Assembly: GCA_035651595.1 (NCBI GenBank)
Contig: DASRFJ010000187.1
Location: 1 to 10,965 of the forward strand
Length of the DNA: 10,965 bases
Source of the DNA: JAFARZ01 sp035651595
GTDB taxonomy: Bacteria; Actinomycetota; Actinomycetes; Streptosporangiales; Streptosporangiaceae
Reading direction: 5' to 3'
Shown here: one piece after another, positions 4,796 through 10,965 of the stretch
Layout of the letters: each line of letters starts with the position of its first letter
Numbering within the stretch: the first letter of the stretch is position 1
The notes under the pieces: model-generated
Seen by the model: only the letters and a program-made list of their open reading frames with translations
The model's database searches: none
Told to the model about the DNA's origin: nothing
Made by a program: the position numbers and the translations under genes

Positions 4796-7700
4796 ATGTC
4801 ACCGTCGACGGCCCGGCTGCTGGCGGACATCGATTCGCTGCCGAGGCCGGCCAGGATGCGGCTGCTCGCGGACCGGGCCAGGACGCTGCCCGCCGGCGAG
4901 CTTGAGCCGCTGCTGGCCAGCCTGTCCGAGGGCGATCGGTTCCGCCGCGGGATCGCCCTGTTCATGGCCGTGGTGGCCGGCTATCAGCCGGTGATCATGG
5001 CCGCGCGAACCGAGCCGGTGTGGCCGGTCCGCCGCGAGGCCATCGGTGCGTGGCTGCGCTCCTGCGACGTCCCGGCGGCCGAGATCGCCGCGTTTGTCGC
5101 CGACGCGCCATGGCATGACCGGCGCCACGTTTACCGGATACTGCGCGGCGGCTCCCGGGCGGCGGTCGCGGACGCGCTGATCGACGGGGTGTGGCGGCGG
5201 TTCGGCGACGACGAGGCGGCCCGGCTGCTGCCCGCGTGCTCGCCCGGGACGCTGGCCCGGCTGCTGCCCGAGCTGGGCTACGCGGCCGGTGCCTGGCTCA
5301 GGCTGGGGGAGCGGCATCCGGATGTGGTGCTCGACGTCGCCGCGGCCCAGCTCGCCGAGCTGACCGTGCCCGACCGGGTCGGCTGGTGGGCCAGGTTCGG
5401 GGACGGTGTCCTGACGGCGGGCCGCGACGCCCCGCCGCGTGTCCTGGACCTGCTGGAGCGGTACGCGCCGTCGGGCTACCTGCCGGGGCCGCTCAGGCAT
5501 TACGCCAGCCTGGTCGCGGCGGATCACCGGCGCTTCGTCGCGCTGCTGGCCGCGCCAGGGCGGACGGACTGGCTGGCGCGGACCCGCCTGCCGCGACCGC
5601 TGCTCCGTCGGCTCGCCCAGCTGGATACCGCCGACCTGGCGCCGCTCACGCGACGGCTGCGGGACAGCGACCGCGGGCTCGTCGCCCTGCTGCGCGCGCT
5701 GCCGCCGTCGCGCCGCGCCAGCCTGTACGCGGCGGCGTACGCGGGCGTGGACCGCACCCTGGCGCGGCCGTCGGACCAGCTGCTCGAGGTGCTCCCGCGC
5801 GACCTGCGGACGGCGGAAGCGCTGCGTGTGCTCGCCCTCGACGCCATCCGGGCGGACCCGGACCTGACGCTGCACTACACCGCGTTCCTTCCCTGGCAGC
5901 AGGCACGGGAGCCACTGGCCGCGGCGGCCAGGCGAGCCCGCGCCGATGACCGGGCCGAAGGCTATGAGCTGCTCGTGCGGTGCGCGGCCCGCACCGCCGA
6001 CCCGGACATCGTCACCGAGGTCATCGAGGTGCTTCGACGGGTCCGCAACGAGCAGGATCCGGTGCGGTCCCGTGCCGTCCTGGCGCTCACCCGCATCCCG
6101 TCCGGACTGTTCCAGCCGCGTGCCGCCGAGCCGCTGACCGCGATCGCGGCGGACGCGCTCGCGGCCAGGGACAGCGGGGTGCTGACCCGGCAGGCGCTCA
6201 CCGCGCTCGCCGTGCGGCTGCTGGGCCAGCGGGCCGACTCGCCACGGCTGATGGCCTGGTCGCTGAGCGCCCTGGAGCAGCTGTTTGAGAACCGGCTGCC
6301 GCCGCTCGGGCGGCTGGACCTGACGCTGCGCAAGGGCCAGGAAATCGATGTCTACGCCGCGGTGCGCAAGCGGCTCGAGAGCGGGGTCCGGCGCGGCAGC
6401 TACGACGCCCTGTTCGCCGTCGCCCGCGCGCTTGGCCGGCGCGCGTGGGCGATGGAGCCGCTGCAGGACATGCTGCGCCGTACGGTGGACCGCGGCAGCA
6501 CTTCGGTCGTCCTGCGCAATGCCATTGTGCTGTGGCTGGCCGATCCGGCCGCCAGAGCCGAGCGGGTGCCTCACGTGCTCCGCGTCGACTCGTCCGCCGT
6601 CACCCTGCCCGAGGTGTGGCGTGTGCTGTGTGTGAGCCGGACCGACCTGCTCGACCGCGCGCTGATCGGCAAGCAGCCGGCCGGCAAGTTCCTTGCCGCG
6701 GGCGTGCGCTGGGTGCCCCCGACCGTGCCCCGCGCCGAGACCTGGCTGCCACGCCATCAGGCGGGATGCGCCCGGCTGCTCGCGCGGCTGGCCGACGACG
6801 CAGGCGCCAGGCGCGACGCCCGCGTGCGCGCGATCGCCAACGCGGCTCGGCTCGGCGACGCCGGCTGGGATCTCGTCATCCGCTACACCGATTCCGCCTC
6901 CGTCCCGCTGGCCGAGGCCGCGCTCGCCGCGCTGGCGTGGACCGGCCGTCCCGCCGAGGCGCTCCCGATGCTGCTCCGCCACAGCGGCGACGACCGTGCC
7001 CGGGTGGCGATTTACGCGGCGGGCCGCGCCGCCCGGTTTCTCAGTCCCGTCCAGCTGCTGCCGGTTCTCACTGACGACGCGCGCCTGCGGGACGGCAAGG
7101 TCACCAGCCGCAAGGAGGTCCTCCGGCTGATCGCCATGACGAAGGTTCCCGGCGCGGGTGACATCCTCGGTGCGGAGTGGGCCGCGGCCGGACAGCACCG
7201 GGACATCCGGGTGGCGATCGCGTCCGCCGCGCGGCAGCGGCTGCACGATCCCGCGTCGTGGGCGGTCCTGGACCAGGCCGCGGCCGGCGGGCCGGATGAA
7301 GCACTCGCCGTGGTTGCGCTGACCGACGCGTTGCACTGTGCGCCGCGCTTCCGCGCACGCTATGCGCGGCTGGTCGCGAGGGCCTGCGGCAACGCGGACT
7401 TGGCGGTGGCCAGTGCCGCGTGGGCCGCGCTGCCTTGCTGGCTGACCTGGGCGCCGGACGCCCGCGAGATCGTGACCGAGCAGCTCATCGACCTGACGGA
7501 CCGGATCCGCTGGGAGCTTGTCCTGCCAGTGATCGTGGCGATGCTCGGCGCGGGCCGCGCGAGCGTGCTGCTCCAGGACGTTACCGGCAGGCTAGCGGCG
7601 CTCGACCTCGCCGACGACGGCGCGGACCCGCTGCGCGACCGGCCGGCCCGGCAGCGTCTCGACCGGGTCGTCGACGCCGCCGCCGAATGGGCGCGGGACG

Positions 7701-8167
7701 CTGACCCAGATCGTGACCGGGAGCCGCTTGCCGGCGCGGGCCGCGCGCTCGCCGGGCTGCCCGACATGGCCATGCCCGCCGCCCGGCTGCTGCTGGCCGC
7801 GACCAGATTCGACGGCCAGCTCACCGATCGCCTGAGCGAGATCTGTGCGCTGCTCGCCGGGCAGCCGGTGGCCGCCACCCACCTGGCCGCCTCGCTGACT
7901 CGCCGTGTCGCGACCAGCTCGGATGCCGACCCGGAGGTTGTCCGGGCAGTCGCTGCGAGCCTGTGCCGCGATGGCGGCCTTGCCGCGGGCCTGTTCGCCG
8001 TCGCCCTGACCGGCTACGGCCGGCGGCTCGGCTGGCCGGCGCAGTGGCGCGCCCAGCTCCGCGAGCTCCGCCGGCACGAACTGGCCGACGTCCGCAGCAC
8101 GGCGCTCGCGGTGGTCATGGCTCGCGATGGACGGTCCGCCGGACACTGGCCGGGCGATCGTGGCTGA
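4796..8167 (+). CDS. Large all-helical repeat (HEAT/ARM-like) protein of unknown function
   Basis: A 1,123-residue protein I cannot assign to a named family. It is almost entirely short amphipathic helices rich in Leu, Ala and Arg, with periodic units of roughly 30-45 residues. Examples are the stretch around EQDPVRSRAVLALTRIP (about residues 420-435), AEAALAALAWTGRPAEALPM (about 705-725) followed by DDRARVAIYAAGRAARF, and VASAAWAALPCWLTW (about 868-882). Alternating helices with D-P-V-R or D-D-R-A-R turns resemble HEAT/ARM solenoids, which are protein-binding scaffolds. I see no signal peptide, transmembrane segment, nucleotide-binding loop or catalytic motif. The protein should be cytoplasmic. 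An in-frame ATG lies 9 nt upstream (4787). The promoter-like TAATGT overlaps that ATG, so 4796 is preferred. It stands alone on the plus strand, divergent from the reductase, and its last 53 nt overlap the convergent PPOX gene. A long stop-free minus-strand frame lies opposite and is treated as a GC-rich shadow. Confidence 0.8.
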   Translation: MSPSTARLLADIDSLPRPARMRLLADRARTLPAGELEPLLASLSEGDRFRRGIALFMAVVAGYQPVIMAARTEPVWPVRREAIGAWLRSCDVPAAEIAAFVADAPWHDRRHVYRILRGGSRAAVADALIDGVWRRFGDDEAARLLPACSPGTLARLLPELGYAAGAWLRLGERHPDVVLDVAAAQLAELTVPDRVGWWARFGDGVLTAGRDAPPRVLDLLERYAPSGYLPGPLRHYASLVAADHRRFVALLAAPGRTDWLARTRLPRPLLRRLAQLDTADLAPLTRRLRDSDRGLVALLRALPPSRRASLYAAAYAGVDRTLARPSDQLLEVLPRDLRTAEALRVLALDAIRADPDLTLHYTAFLPWQQAREPLAAAARRARADDRAEGYELLVRCAARTADPDIVTEVIEVLRRVRNEQDPVRSRAVLALTRIPSGLFQPRAAEPLTAIAADALAARDSGVLTRQALTALAVRLLGQRADSPRLMAWSLSALEQLFENRLPPLGRLDLTLRKGQEIDVYAAVRKRLESGVRRGSYDALFAVARALGRRAWAMEPLQDMLRRTVDRGSTSVVLRNAIVLWLADPAARAERVPHVLRVDSSAVTLPEVWRVLCVSRTDLLDRALIGKQPAGKFLAAGVRWVPPTVPRAETWLPRHQAGCARLLARLADDAGARRDARVRAIANAARLGDAGWDLVIRYTDSASVPLAEAALAALAWTGRPAEALPMLLRHSGDDRARVAIYAAGRAARFLSPVQLLPVLTDDARLRDGKVTSRKEVLRLIAMTKVPGAGDILGAEWAAAGQHRDIRVAIASAARQRLHDPASWAVLDQAAAGGPDEALAVVALTDALHCAPRFRARYARLVARACGNADLAVASAAWAALPCWLTWAPDAREIVTEQLIDLTDRIRWELVLPVIVAMLGAGRASVLLQDVTGRLAALDLADDGADPLRDRPARQRLDRVVDAAAEWARDADPDRDREPLAGAGRALAGLPDMAMPAARLLLAATRFDGQLTDRLSEICALLAGQPVAATHLAASLTRRVATSSDADPEVVRAVAASLCRDGGLAAGLFAVALTGYGRRLGWPAQWRAQLRELRRHELADVRSTALAVVMARDGRSAGHWPGDRG

Positions 8168-8528
8168 ACGGCTTCCCGTCCAGGTTGAAGCTCCATGACA
8201 CGGCGGGCGTGATGCGCATGTACCGGCCCGGCCCGAACTGGCCGTCGCGCTCGAGGAGTTCCGCGCTGCCATAGATCCGCAAAGAGCGGGGTGTCCACGG
8301 CGACACGGACACGAGGTCATCGACGACGATCGCCACCTTCGTGCTTCCGGCCTGGACGTTGCGGAACTTCCGGGTCCTGGCGGGGTCCATGCCGCCCACG
8401 TACACATGTATCCCGTCGAACTCGAACCCGACCGGCGCCACGTCGGGCTGACCATCGGGGGAGACGGTGGCGATGCGGGCCAGCCGCTGGGAGCGCAGGT
8501 AAGCGATCTCTTCTTCGCTGAACGACAT
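8115..8528 (-). CDS. PPOX-class F420-dependent oxidoreductase family protein
   Basis: A 137-residue split-barrel flavin/deazaflavin-binding protein of the pyridoxamine 5'-phosphate oxidase superfamily, in the actinobacterial F420-type branch. Typical elements in order: SFSEEEIAYLRSQRLARIAT (2-21), SPDGQPDVAPVGFEFDG, the strand HVYVGGMDPARTRKFRNV (41-58), KVAIVVDDLVSVSPWTPRSL (64-83) and RIYGSAELL. This matches the 'PPOX class F420-dependent oxidoreductase/OxyR family' type, about 130-150 residues long. Members use F420H2 to reduce or detoxify substrates, or simply bind F420, flavin or haem; the actual reaction is unknown here. AAGGGTGG about 6 nt before the ATG at 8528 is a reasonable Shine-Dalgarno. 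It is divergent from a MarR gene across a 40-nt AT-rich promoter region, so MarR control is likely. Its 3' end overlaps the convergent helical-repeat gene by 53 nt. Confidence 0.9.
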   Translation of the reverse strand: MSFSEEEIAYLRSQRLARIATVSPDGQPDVAPVGFEFDGIHVYVGGMDPARTRKFRNVQAGSTKVAIVVDDLVSVSPWTPRSLRIYGSAELLERDGQFGPGRYMRITPAVSWSFNLDGKPFSHDRPASVRRTVHREP

Positions 8529-8547
8529 GCCAGGCCACCCTTCAAGT

Positions 8548-8580
8548 AGTTAATGGCACATACTATATATGATGCTAACT
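8548..8580. promoter_or_regulatory. AT-rich imperfect palindrome, probable MarR operator and divergent promoters
   Basis: AGTTA (8548-8552) and TAACT (8576-8580) bound a 33-bp imperfect palindrome centred at 8564; 10 of 15 half-site positions match. It contains TACTAT on the plus strand (8561-8566) and TATAGT on the minus strand (8562-8567), plausible overlapping -10 boxes for the MarR and PPOX genes. MarR proteins typically bind such AT-rich palindromes over a divergent promoter and repress both directions. Confidence 0.55.
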
Positions 8581-9066
8581 GTCTGGGCCGTATACCATGT
8601 TTCGGTGGAGCGGATCGCGGACGAGGCACCGGCCAATGTGGCACCGGCCGATGTGGCCGAGGGGCTGCTCCGGCTCGCGGGCCTGGTGCAGGCCGTTTGC
8701 GCTCGCGTGTCCGAACGGCACGGCCTGACTCCCGTCCAGGCCAGGCTGCTGTGCGTCCTGCTGGCCGGCCCGCGGGGGATGGCCGAGCTCGCGCACTGCT
8801 TCGGCGTGGAGAAGGCCGCGCTCACCGGCCTCATGGACCGGGCCGAGCGACGCGGCCTCGCCGTCCGGTCTCCGGTGCCGGGGGACCGCCGAGCGCTTCA
8901 GGCCACGATCACCGAGGCCGGCCGGCGGGCGGCCGCCGCCTTCCATGCCGACGTGGGCGCGGAACTCGGTCAGCTCGTCGCGCACCTCAGCCCGCGTGAG
9001 CGGGAGCTGTTCGGCGACGTCATGGCCGGGATCCTCGTCAGGTGCCGTCCGCTCGGCCCAGGCTGA
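8569..9066 (+). CDS. MarR-family transcriptional regulator (divergent from PPOX gene)
   Basis: A 165-residue winged-helix repressor. Helices around EGLLRLAGLVQAVCARVSER form the dimerisation part. The DNA-binding part is GMAELAHCFGVEKAALTGLM (70-89) with DRAERRGLAVRSPVPGDRRA as the wing (DRR motif), then ITEAGRR. MarR proteins bind palindromes as dimers and release DNA on binding phenolics, drugs or oxidants. It is divergent from the PPOX gene and likely controls both itself and that gene through the palindrome at 8548-8580. Four cysteines (44, 62, 77, 159) are present; Cys77 is near the recognition helix, but no known redox motif matches. The start is uncertain: ATG 8569 or 8572 within the palindrome, or GTG 8605 with TACCAT 6 nt upstream. 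A 15-nt tandem repeat near the N terminus duplicates APANV/APADV. The 3' end overlaps the next MarR gene by 29 nt. Confidence 0.88.
   Translation: MMLTVWAVYHVSVERIADEAPANVAPADVAEGLLRLAGLVQAVCARVSERHGLTPVQARLLCVLLAGPRGMAELAHCFGVEKAALTGLMDRAERRGLAVRSPVPGDRRALQATITEAGRRAAAAFHADVGAELGQLVAHLSPRERELFGDVMAGILVRCRPLGPG
8593..8598 (+). promoter_or_regulatory. Alternative -10 box (TACCAT) for a leaderless MarR start at 8605
   Basis: TACCAT ends 6 nt before an in-frame GTG at 8605. If used, the MarR protein would be 153 residues and the palindrome at 8548-8580 would lie just upstream of the -10, over the -35 region, a normal repressor position. Confidence 0.25.
8626..8655 (+). repeat. Tandem 15-nt duplication in the MarR coding sequence
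   Basis: GCACCGGCCAATGTG (8626-8640) is followed directly by GCACCGGCCGATGTG (8641-8655), one mismatch in 15. It encodes APANV-APADV before the first structural helix, and looks like a recent in-frame slippage duplication in a disordered N terminus. Confidence 0.7.
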
Positions 9067-9487
9067 TCGCCGCGTCATCGCCGGCGGCCTTCTCCAGCAG
9101 CCGCACGAGCGTGGCCAGCTCCCCGGGATCCAGCCGGGCCAGGCCGGGCGCGGGCCGCGCCACGATCCGTTCCGCCTCGGCGGCCAGCGACCGCCCGGCG
9201 TCGGTCAGCGCCACGACCTTCGCCCGGCGGTCGTCCGGTGCCTCTTCCCGGGTCACCAGCCCGCGCTGGACCAGGTCGTCGATCATGACGGTCAGGTAGG
9301 GCTTGTCGGTGCCCAGCCGGGTGGCCAGTTCGGTCATCCTGGCCGCACCCTGAAGCAGGCGCCGCAGCACCCTGGCCCGGGAGAAGCTGATCCCCGTGGC
9401 GTCGGCGACCGCCTGCCGCGGATTTGCCTGCTCAAGGACCAGGCGGGTCATTGCCGCATGGGCGCGGGAGGCGTCGGATTCTGTCAT
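9038..9487 (-). CDS. MarR-family transcriptional regulator (cotranscribed with MFS exporter)
   Basis: A 149-residue winged-helix regulator. The DNA-binding region runs ARMTELATRLGTDKPYLTVM (49-68), then DDLVQRGLVTREEAPDDRRA with the conserved DRR wing, and ALTDAGRSL, the LTxxG motif that follows the wing in MarR proteins. The C-terminal helix LDPGELATLVRLLEKAAG is the usual dimerisation helix. Its ATG overlaps the exporter's stop as ATGA (9484-9487), so the two are translationally coupled and expressed from the promoter upstream of 10938. The usual logic is repression of the exporter operon, relieved by an exported compound. A longer frame reaching 9628 would need to run inside the exporter gene and has no family match. 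There is no good Shine-Dalgarno, consistent with coupling. The 3' end overlaps the convergent MarR gene. Confidence 0.92.
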   Translation of the reverse strand: MTESDASRAHAAMTRLVLEQANPRQAVADATGISFSRARVLRRLLQGAARMTELATRLGTDKPYLTVMIDDLVQRGLVTREEAPDDRRAKVVALTDAGRSLAAEAERIVARPAPGLARLDPGELATLVRLLEKAAGDDAAISLGRADGT

Positions 9488-10938
9488 GGCTGCGAGACCG
9501 GAGTTCTGGTGGCGGGGGAGTTCTCTGCGTAGCGTTCGGCGGTGCGTGCCGCGGTCAGCGTCCCGTACCGCCCGGTCGTGAGCATACCGAGCGCCAGGAT
9601 CGTCAGGCCGCAGCCGGCCAGGATCCACCAGCCCGCGTGGCTGGCCGCGGCCAGTCCCGCGTGCAGTCCCGAGCCATGGATCCGCGACGTGACCACCGAG
9701 CCGATGACGGCCACGCCAAGCGTCTGGCCGACCTGGCGGCTGGTGGACGCCACCGCCGCCGCGACCCCGGCCTGCGTATGCGGCATTCCGGTCACCGCCG
9801 TGTTGGTAATCGGCGGATTCAGCGCGCCGAAGCCGAGGCCGAACACGGCATAGGCGGCCATCAGGTAGAGGACGGGGGTCGAGGCGCGCAGCCCGGTCAG
9901 CATCAGCGCGCTGATGGCGATCAGCGTCCCGGCCGCGACGAGCGGCACGCGCGGACCCCGCGCCGCCACAACGCGTCCGGACAGCGGGCTGACCAGCGTG
10001 CTCCCGATCGCGATCGGCAGCGTGATCAGTCCTGCCTTGAGCGCGCTGTAACCGAGCGCCTCCTGGAGGTAGAGCGTGTTCATCAGCAGGAATCCGGCCA
10101 GTGCGGCGAAGCCGCAGATCGCGATCAGCGTCGCGCCGGCAAAGGGCAGACTGCGGAAGAAACGCGGGTTGATCAGGGGCTCCTCGCGGCGCAGCGCGTA
10201 GGGGATGAGCGCGCCGATCGCCGCCATCGTCGCGGCGAACAGGCCGAGCGTCTGCGCGGAGAGCCAGCCGGCGCGCGGCGCCTCGATGATCGCGTACGTG
10301 ATGCAGGCGAGCAGGGCGATCACGAGCAACTGGCCGCCCGGATCGAACCGCCGTGCCTTCGGCGCCTTCGAATACGGCACGAACAGCCTGGTTAGTACGA
10401 TCGCCGCGACCCCGAGCGGCACGTTGACCCAGAAGATCGCGCGCCAGCCGGTCAGGCCGATCAGCAGTCCGCCGGTCACCGGACCCAGCGCCAGGCTCAG
10501 CCCGAACACGCCGGCCCAGATGCCGATCGCCCTAGCCCGCTCCCGCGCATCGGTGAACGTATTCGTGATGATCGACATCGCGACGGGGTTCATCATCGCA
10601 CCGCCGATGCCCTGAAGCGCGCGTGCCGCCACGAGCGCGCCGAGGTCCGCAGCGAGTCCGCACAGCGCCGAACCGGCCACGAACGTGGCCAGCCCGGCCT
10701 GGAACACGCGATGCCGCCCGAATCGGTCGCCCGTCGAACCCGCGAGGATGAACAGCGAGGCCAGGGTGAGGGTGTACGCGTCGAGCGTCCACTGGAGCCC
10801 GGACACCGAGGCGGACATGTCCCGCTGGATCGAGGGGAGCGCGACGTTCACCGCGCTGTTGTCGATGCCGACCATGAGCAGGCTCAAGCAGCAGATCGAC
10901 AGGATCAGGTAACGGCGCCTCGCGCTCAGTGCAAGCAT
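9484..10938 (-). CDS. MFS drug exporter, DHA2 (EmrB/QacA) type, 14 TM segments
   Basis: A 484-residue inner-membrane proton antiporter. TM1 carries LLMVGIDNSAVNVALPSIQ, the DxTxVNVALP signature of the 14-TM DHA2 family. Motif A is GSTGDRFGRHR in the TM2-TM3 loop. Motif C is FGLSLALGPVTGGLL in TM5, the antiporter motif. Long hydrophobic segments continue through LLVIALLACITYAII, ATLIAICGFAALAGFLL, ALMLTGL and VLYLMAAYAVFGLGFGAL to ILAGCGLTILALGML, and the protein ends with a short polar tail. Length is usual for the family. Its substrate is probably an amphipathic drug or secondary metabolite, not identifiable here. GGAGGGG 5 nt before the ATG at 10938 is a strong Shine-Dalgarno. The stop overlaps the start of a MarR gene, forming an exporter-regulator operon. 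Confidence 0.95.
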   Translation of the reverse strand: MLALSARRRYLILSICCLSLLMVGIDNSAVNVALPSIQRDMSASVSGLQWTLDAYTLTLASLFILAGSTGDRFGRHRVFQAGLATFVAGSALCGLAADLGALVAARALQGIGGAMMNPVAMSIITNTFTDARERARAIGIWAGVFGLSLALGPVTGGLLIGLTGWRAIFWVNVPLGVAAIVLTRLFVPYSKAPKARRFDPGGQLLVIALLACITYAIIEAPRAGWLSAQTLGLFAATMAAIGALIPYALRREEPLINPRFFRSLPFAGATLIAICGFAALAGFLLMNTLYLQEALGYSALKAGLITLPIAIGSTLVSPLSGRVVAARGPRVPLVAAGTLIAISALMLTGLRASTPVLYLMAAYAVFGLGFGALNPPITNTAVTGMPHTQAGVAAAVASTSRQVGQTLGVAVIGSVVTSRIHGSGLHAGLAAASHAGWWILAGCGLTILALGMLTTGRYGTLTAARTAERYAENSPATRTPVSQP

Positions 10939-10943
10939 CGGTT

Positions 10944-10965
10944 CCCCTCCGGCAAGTTAGTTATA
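10944..10965 (-). promoter_or_regulatory. Shine-Dalgarno and probable promoter/operator edge of the exporter operon
   Basis: GGAGGGG (10944-10950) precedes the exporter ATG by 5 nt. Just upstream the minus strand reads TATAACTAACTTGCC to the window edge. TATAAC could be the -10, and TTAGTTATA on the plus strand looks like one half of an AT-rich palindrome cut by the edge. An AGTTA half-site also occurs in the palindrome at 8548-8580. Confidence 0.45.

Noticed and set aside
4799..7336. Stop-free 845-codon minus-strand frame opposite the helical-repeat gene
   Set aside because: Composition is Gln/Arg/Pro/Gly-rich with no domain. It is the usual antisense shadow of a GC-rich gene, while the plus strand shows consistent helical periodicity and a promoter-like start.
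8569..9066. OhrR-type redox sensor identity for the PPOX-linked MarR
   Set aside because: It has four cysteines, but none sits at the OhrR sensing-Cys position relative to the DNA-binding helices, so peroxide sensing is not supported.
9488..9628. N-terminal extension of the exporter-linked MarR to 9628
   Set aside because: The extra 47 residues would lie inside the exporter gene and have no family match. The ATGA overlap at 9484-9487 gives a natural start.

Overview
The window is chromosomal DNA of a high-GC actinomycete (roughly 70% G+C by eye, strong G/C bias at third codon positions). A PPOX-class F420-type oxidoreductase, a DUF574-type methyltransferase, an actinobacterial Zn-finger protein and several starts that look leaderless all fit Actinomycetota, probably a filamentous lineage. 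I cannot name the genus from the sequence. I see no rRNA, tRNA, CRISPR array, transposase or prophage module.

Layout. (1) 1-728, minus strand: a class I SAM-dependent methyltransferase that runs off the left edge. It is divergent from 873-1295 (+), a SnoaL/NTF2-like protein, followed by 1339-1794 (+), a small protein with two Cys/His zinc-binding modules. (2) 1767-1848: a long imperfect palindrome that overlaps the end of the zinc protein and fills most of the gap before the next, convergent gene. (3) 4609-1901, minus strand: aldo/keto reductase, then a crotonase (enoyl-CoA hydratase/isomerase), then a DUF574/Methyltransf_19 methyltransferase. The last two are spaced like an operon. (4) 4796-8167 (+): a very large all-helical repeat protein of unknown function that dominates the window. 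(5) 8115-10938: a detoxification and efflux module. A PPOX F420-type oxidoreductase (-) is divergent from a MarR regulator (+). That regulator meets, tail to tail, a second MarR regulator (-), which is cotranscribed with a 14-TM MFS drug exporter.

How the genes may work together. The right end reads as two small xenobiotic-response circuits back to back: a regulator with an F420-linked reductase, and a regulator with an exporter. Related AGTTA half-sites lie in both promoter regions. The left and middle parts are ordinary accessory metabolism (NADPH-dependent reductase, CoA-ester chemistry, methyl transfer) with no recognisable common pathway.

Regulatory theme. Several starts lack a Shine-Dalgarno sequence but have a TANNNT hexamer 5-7 nt upstream, the expected geometry for leaderless mRNAs. 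Other genes (873, 2788, 8528, 10938) have clear Shine-Dalgarno sequences. I found no convincing wholly new system. The best candidates for a second look are the palindromic element at 1767-1848, the double zinc-module protein beside it, the orphan 1,123-residue helical protein, and the paired MarR circuits.
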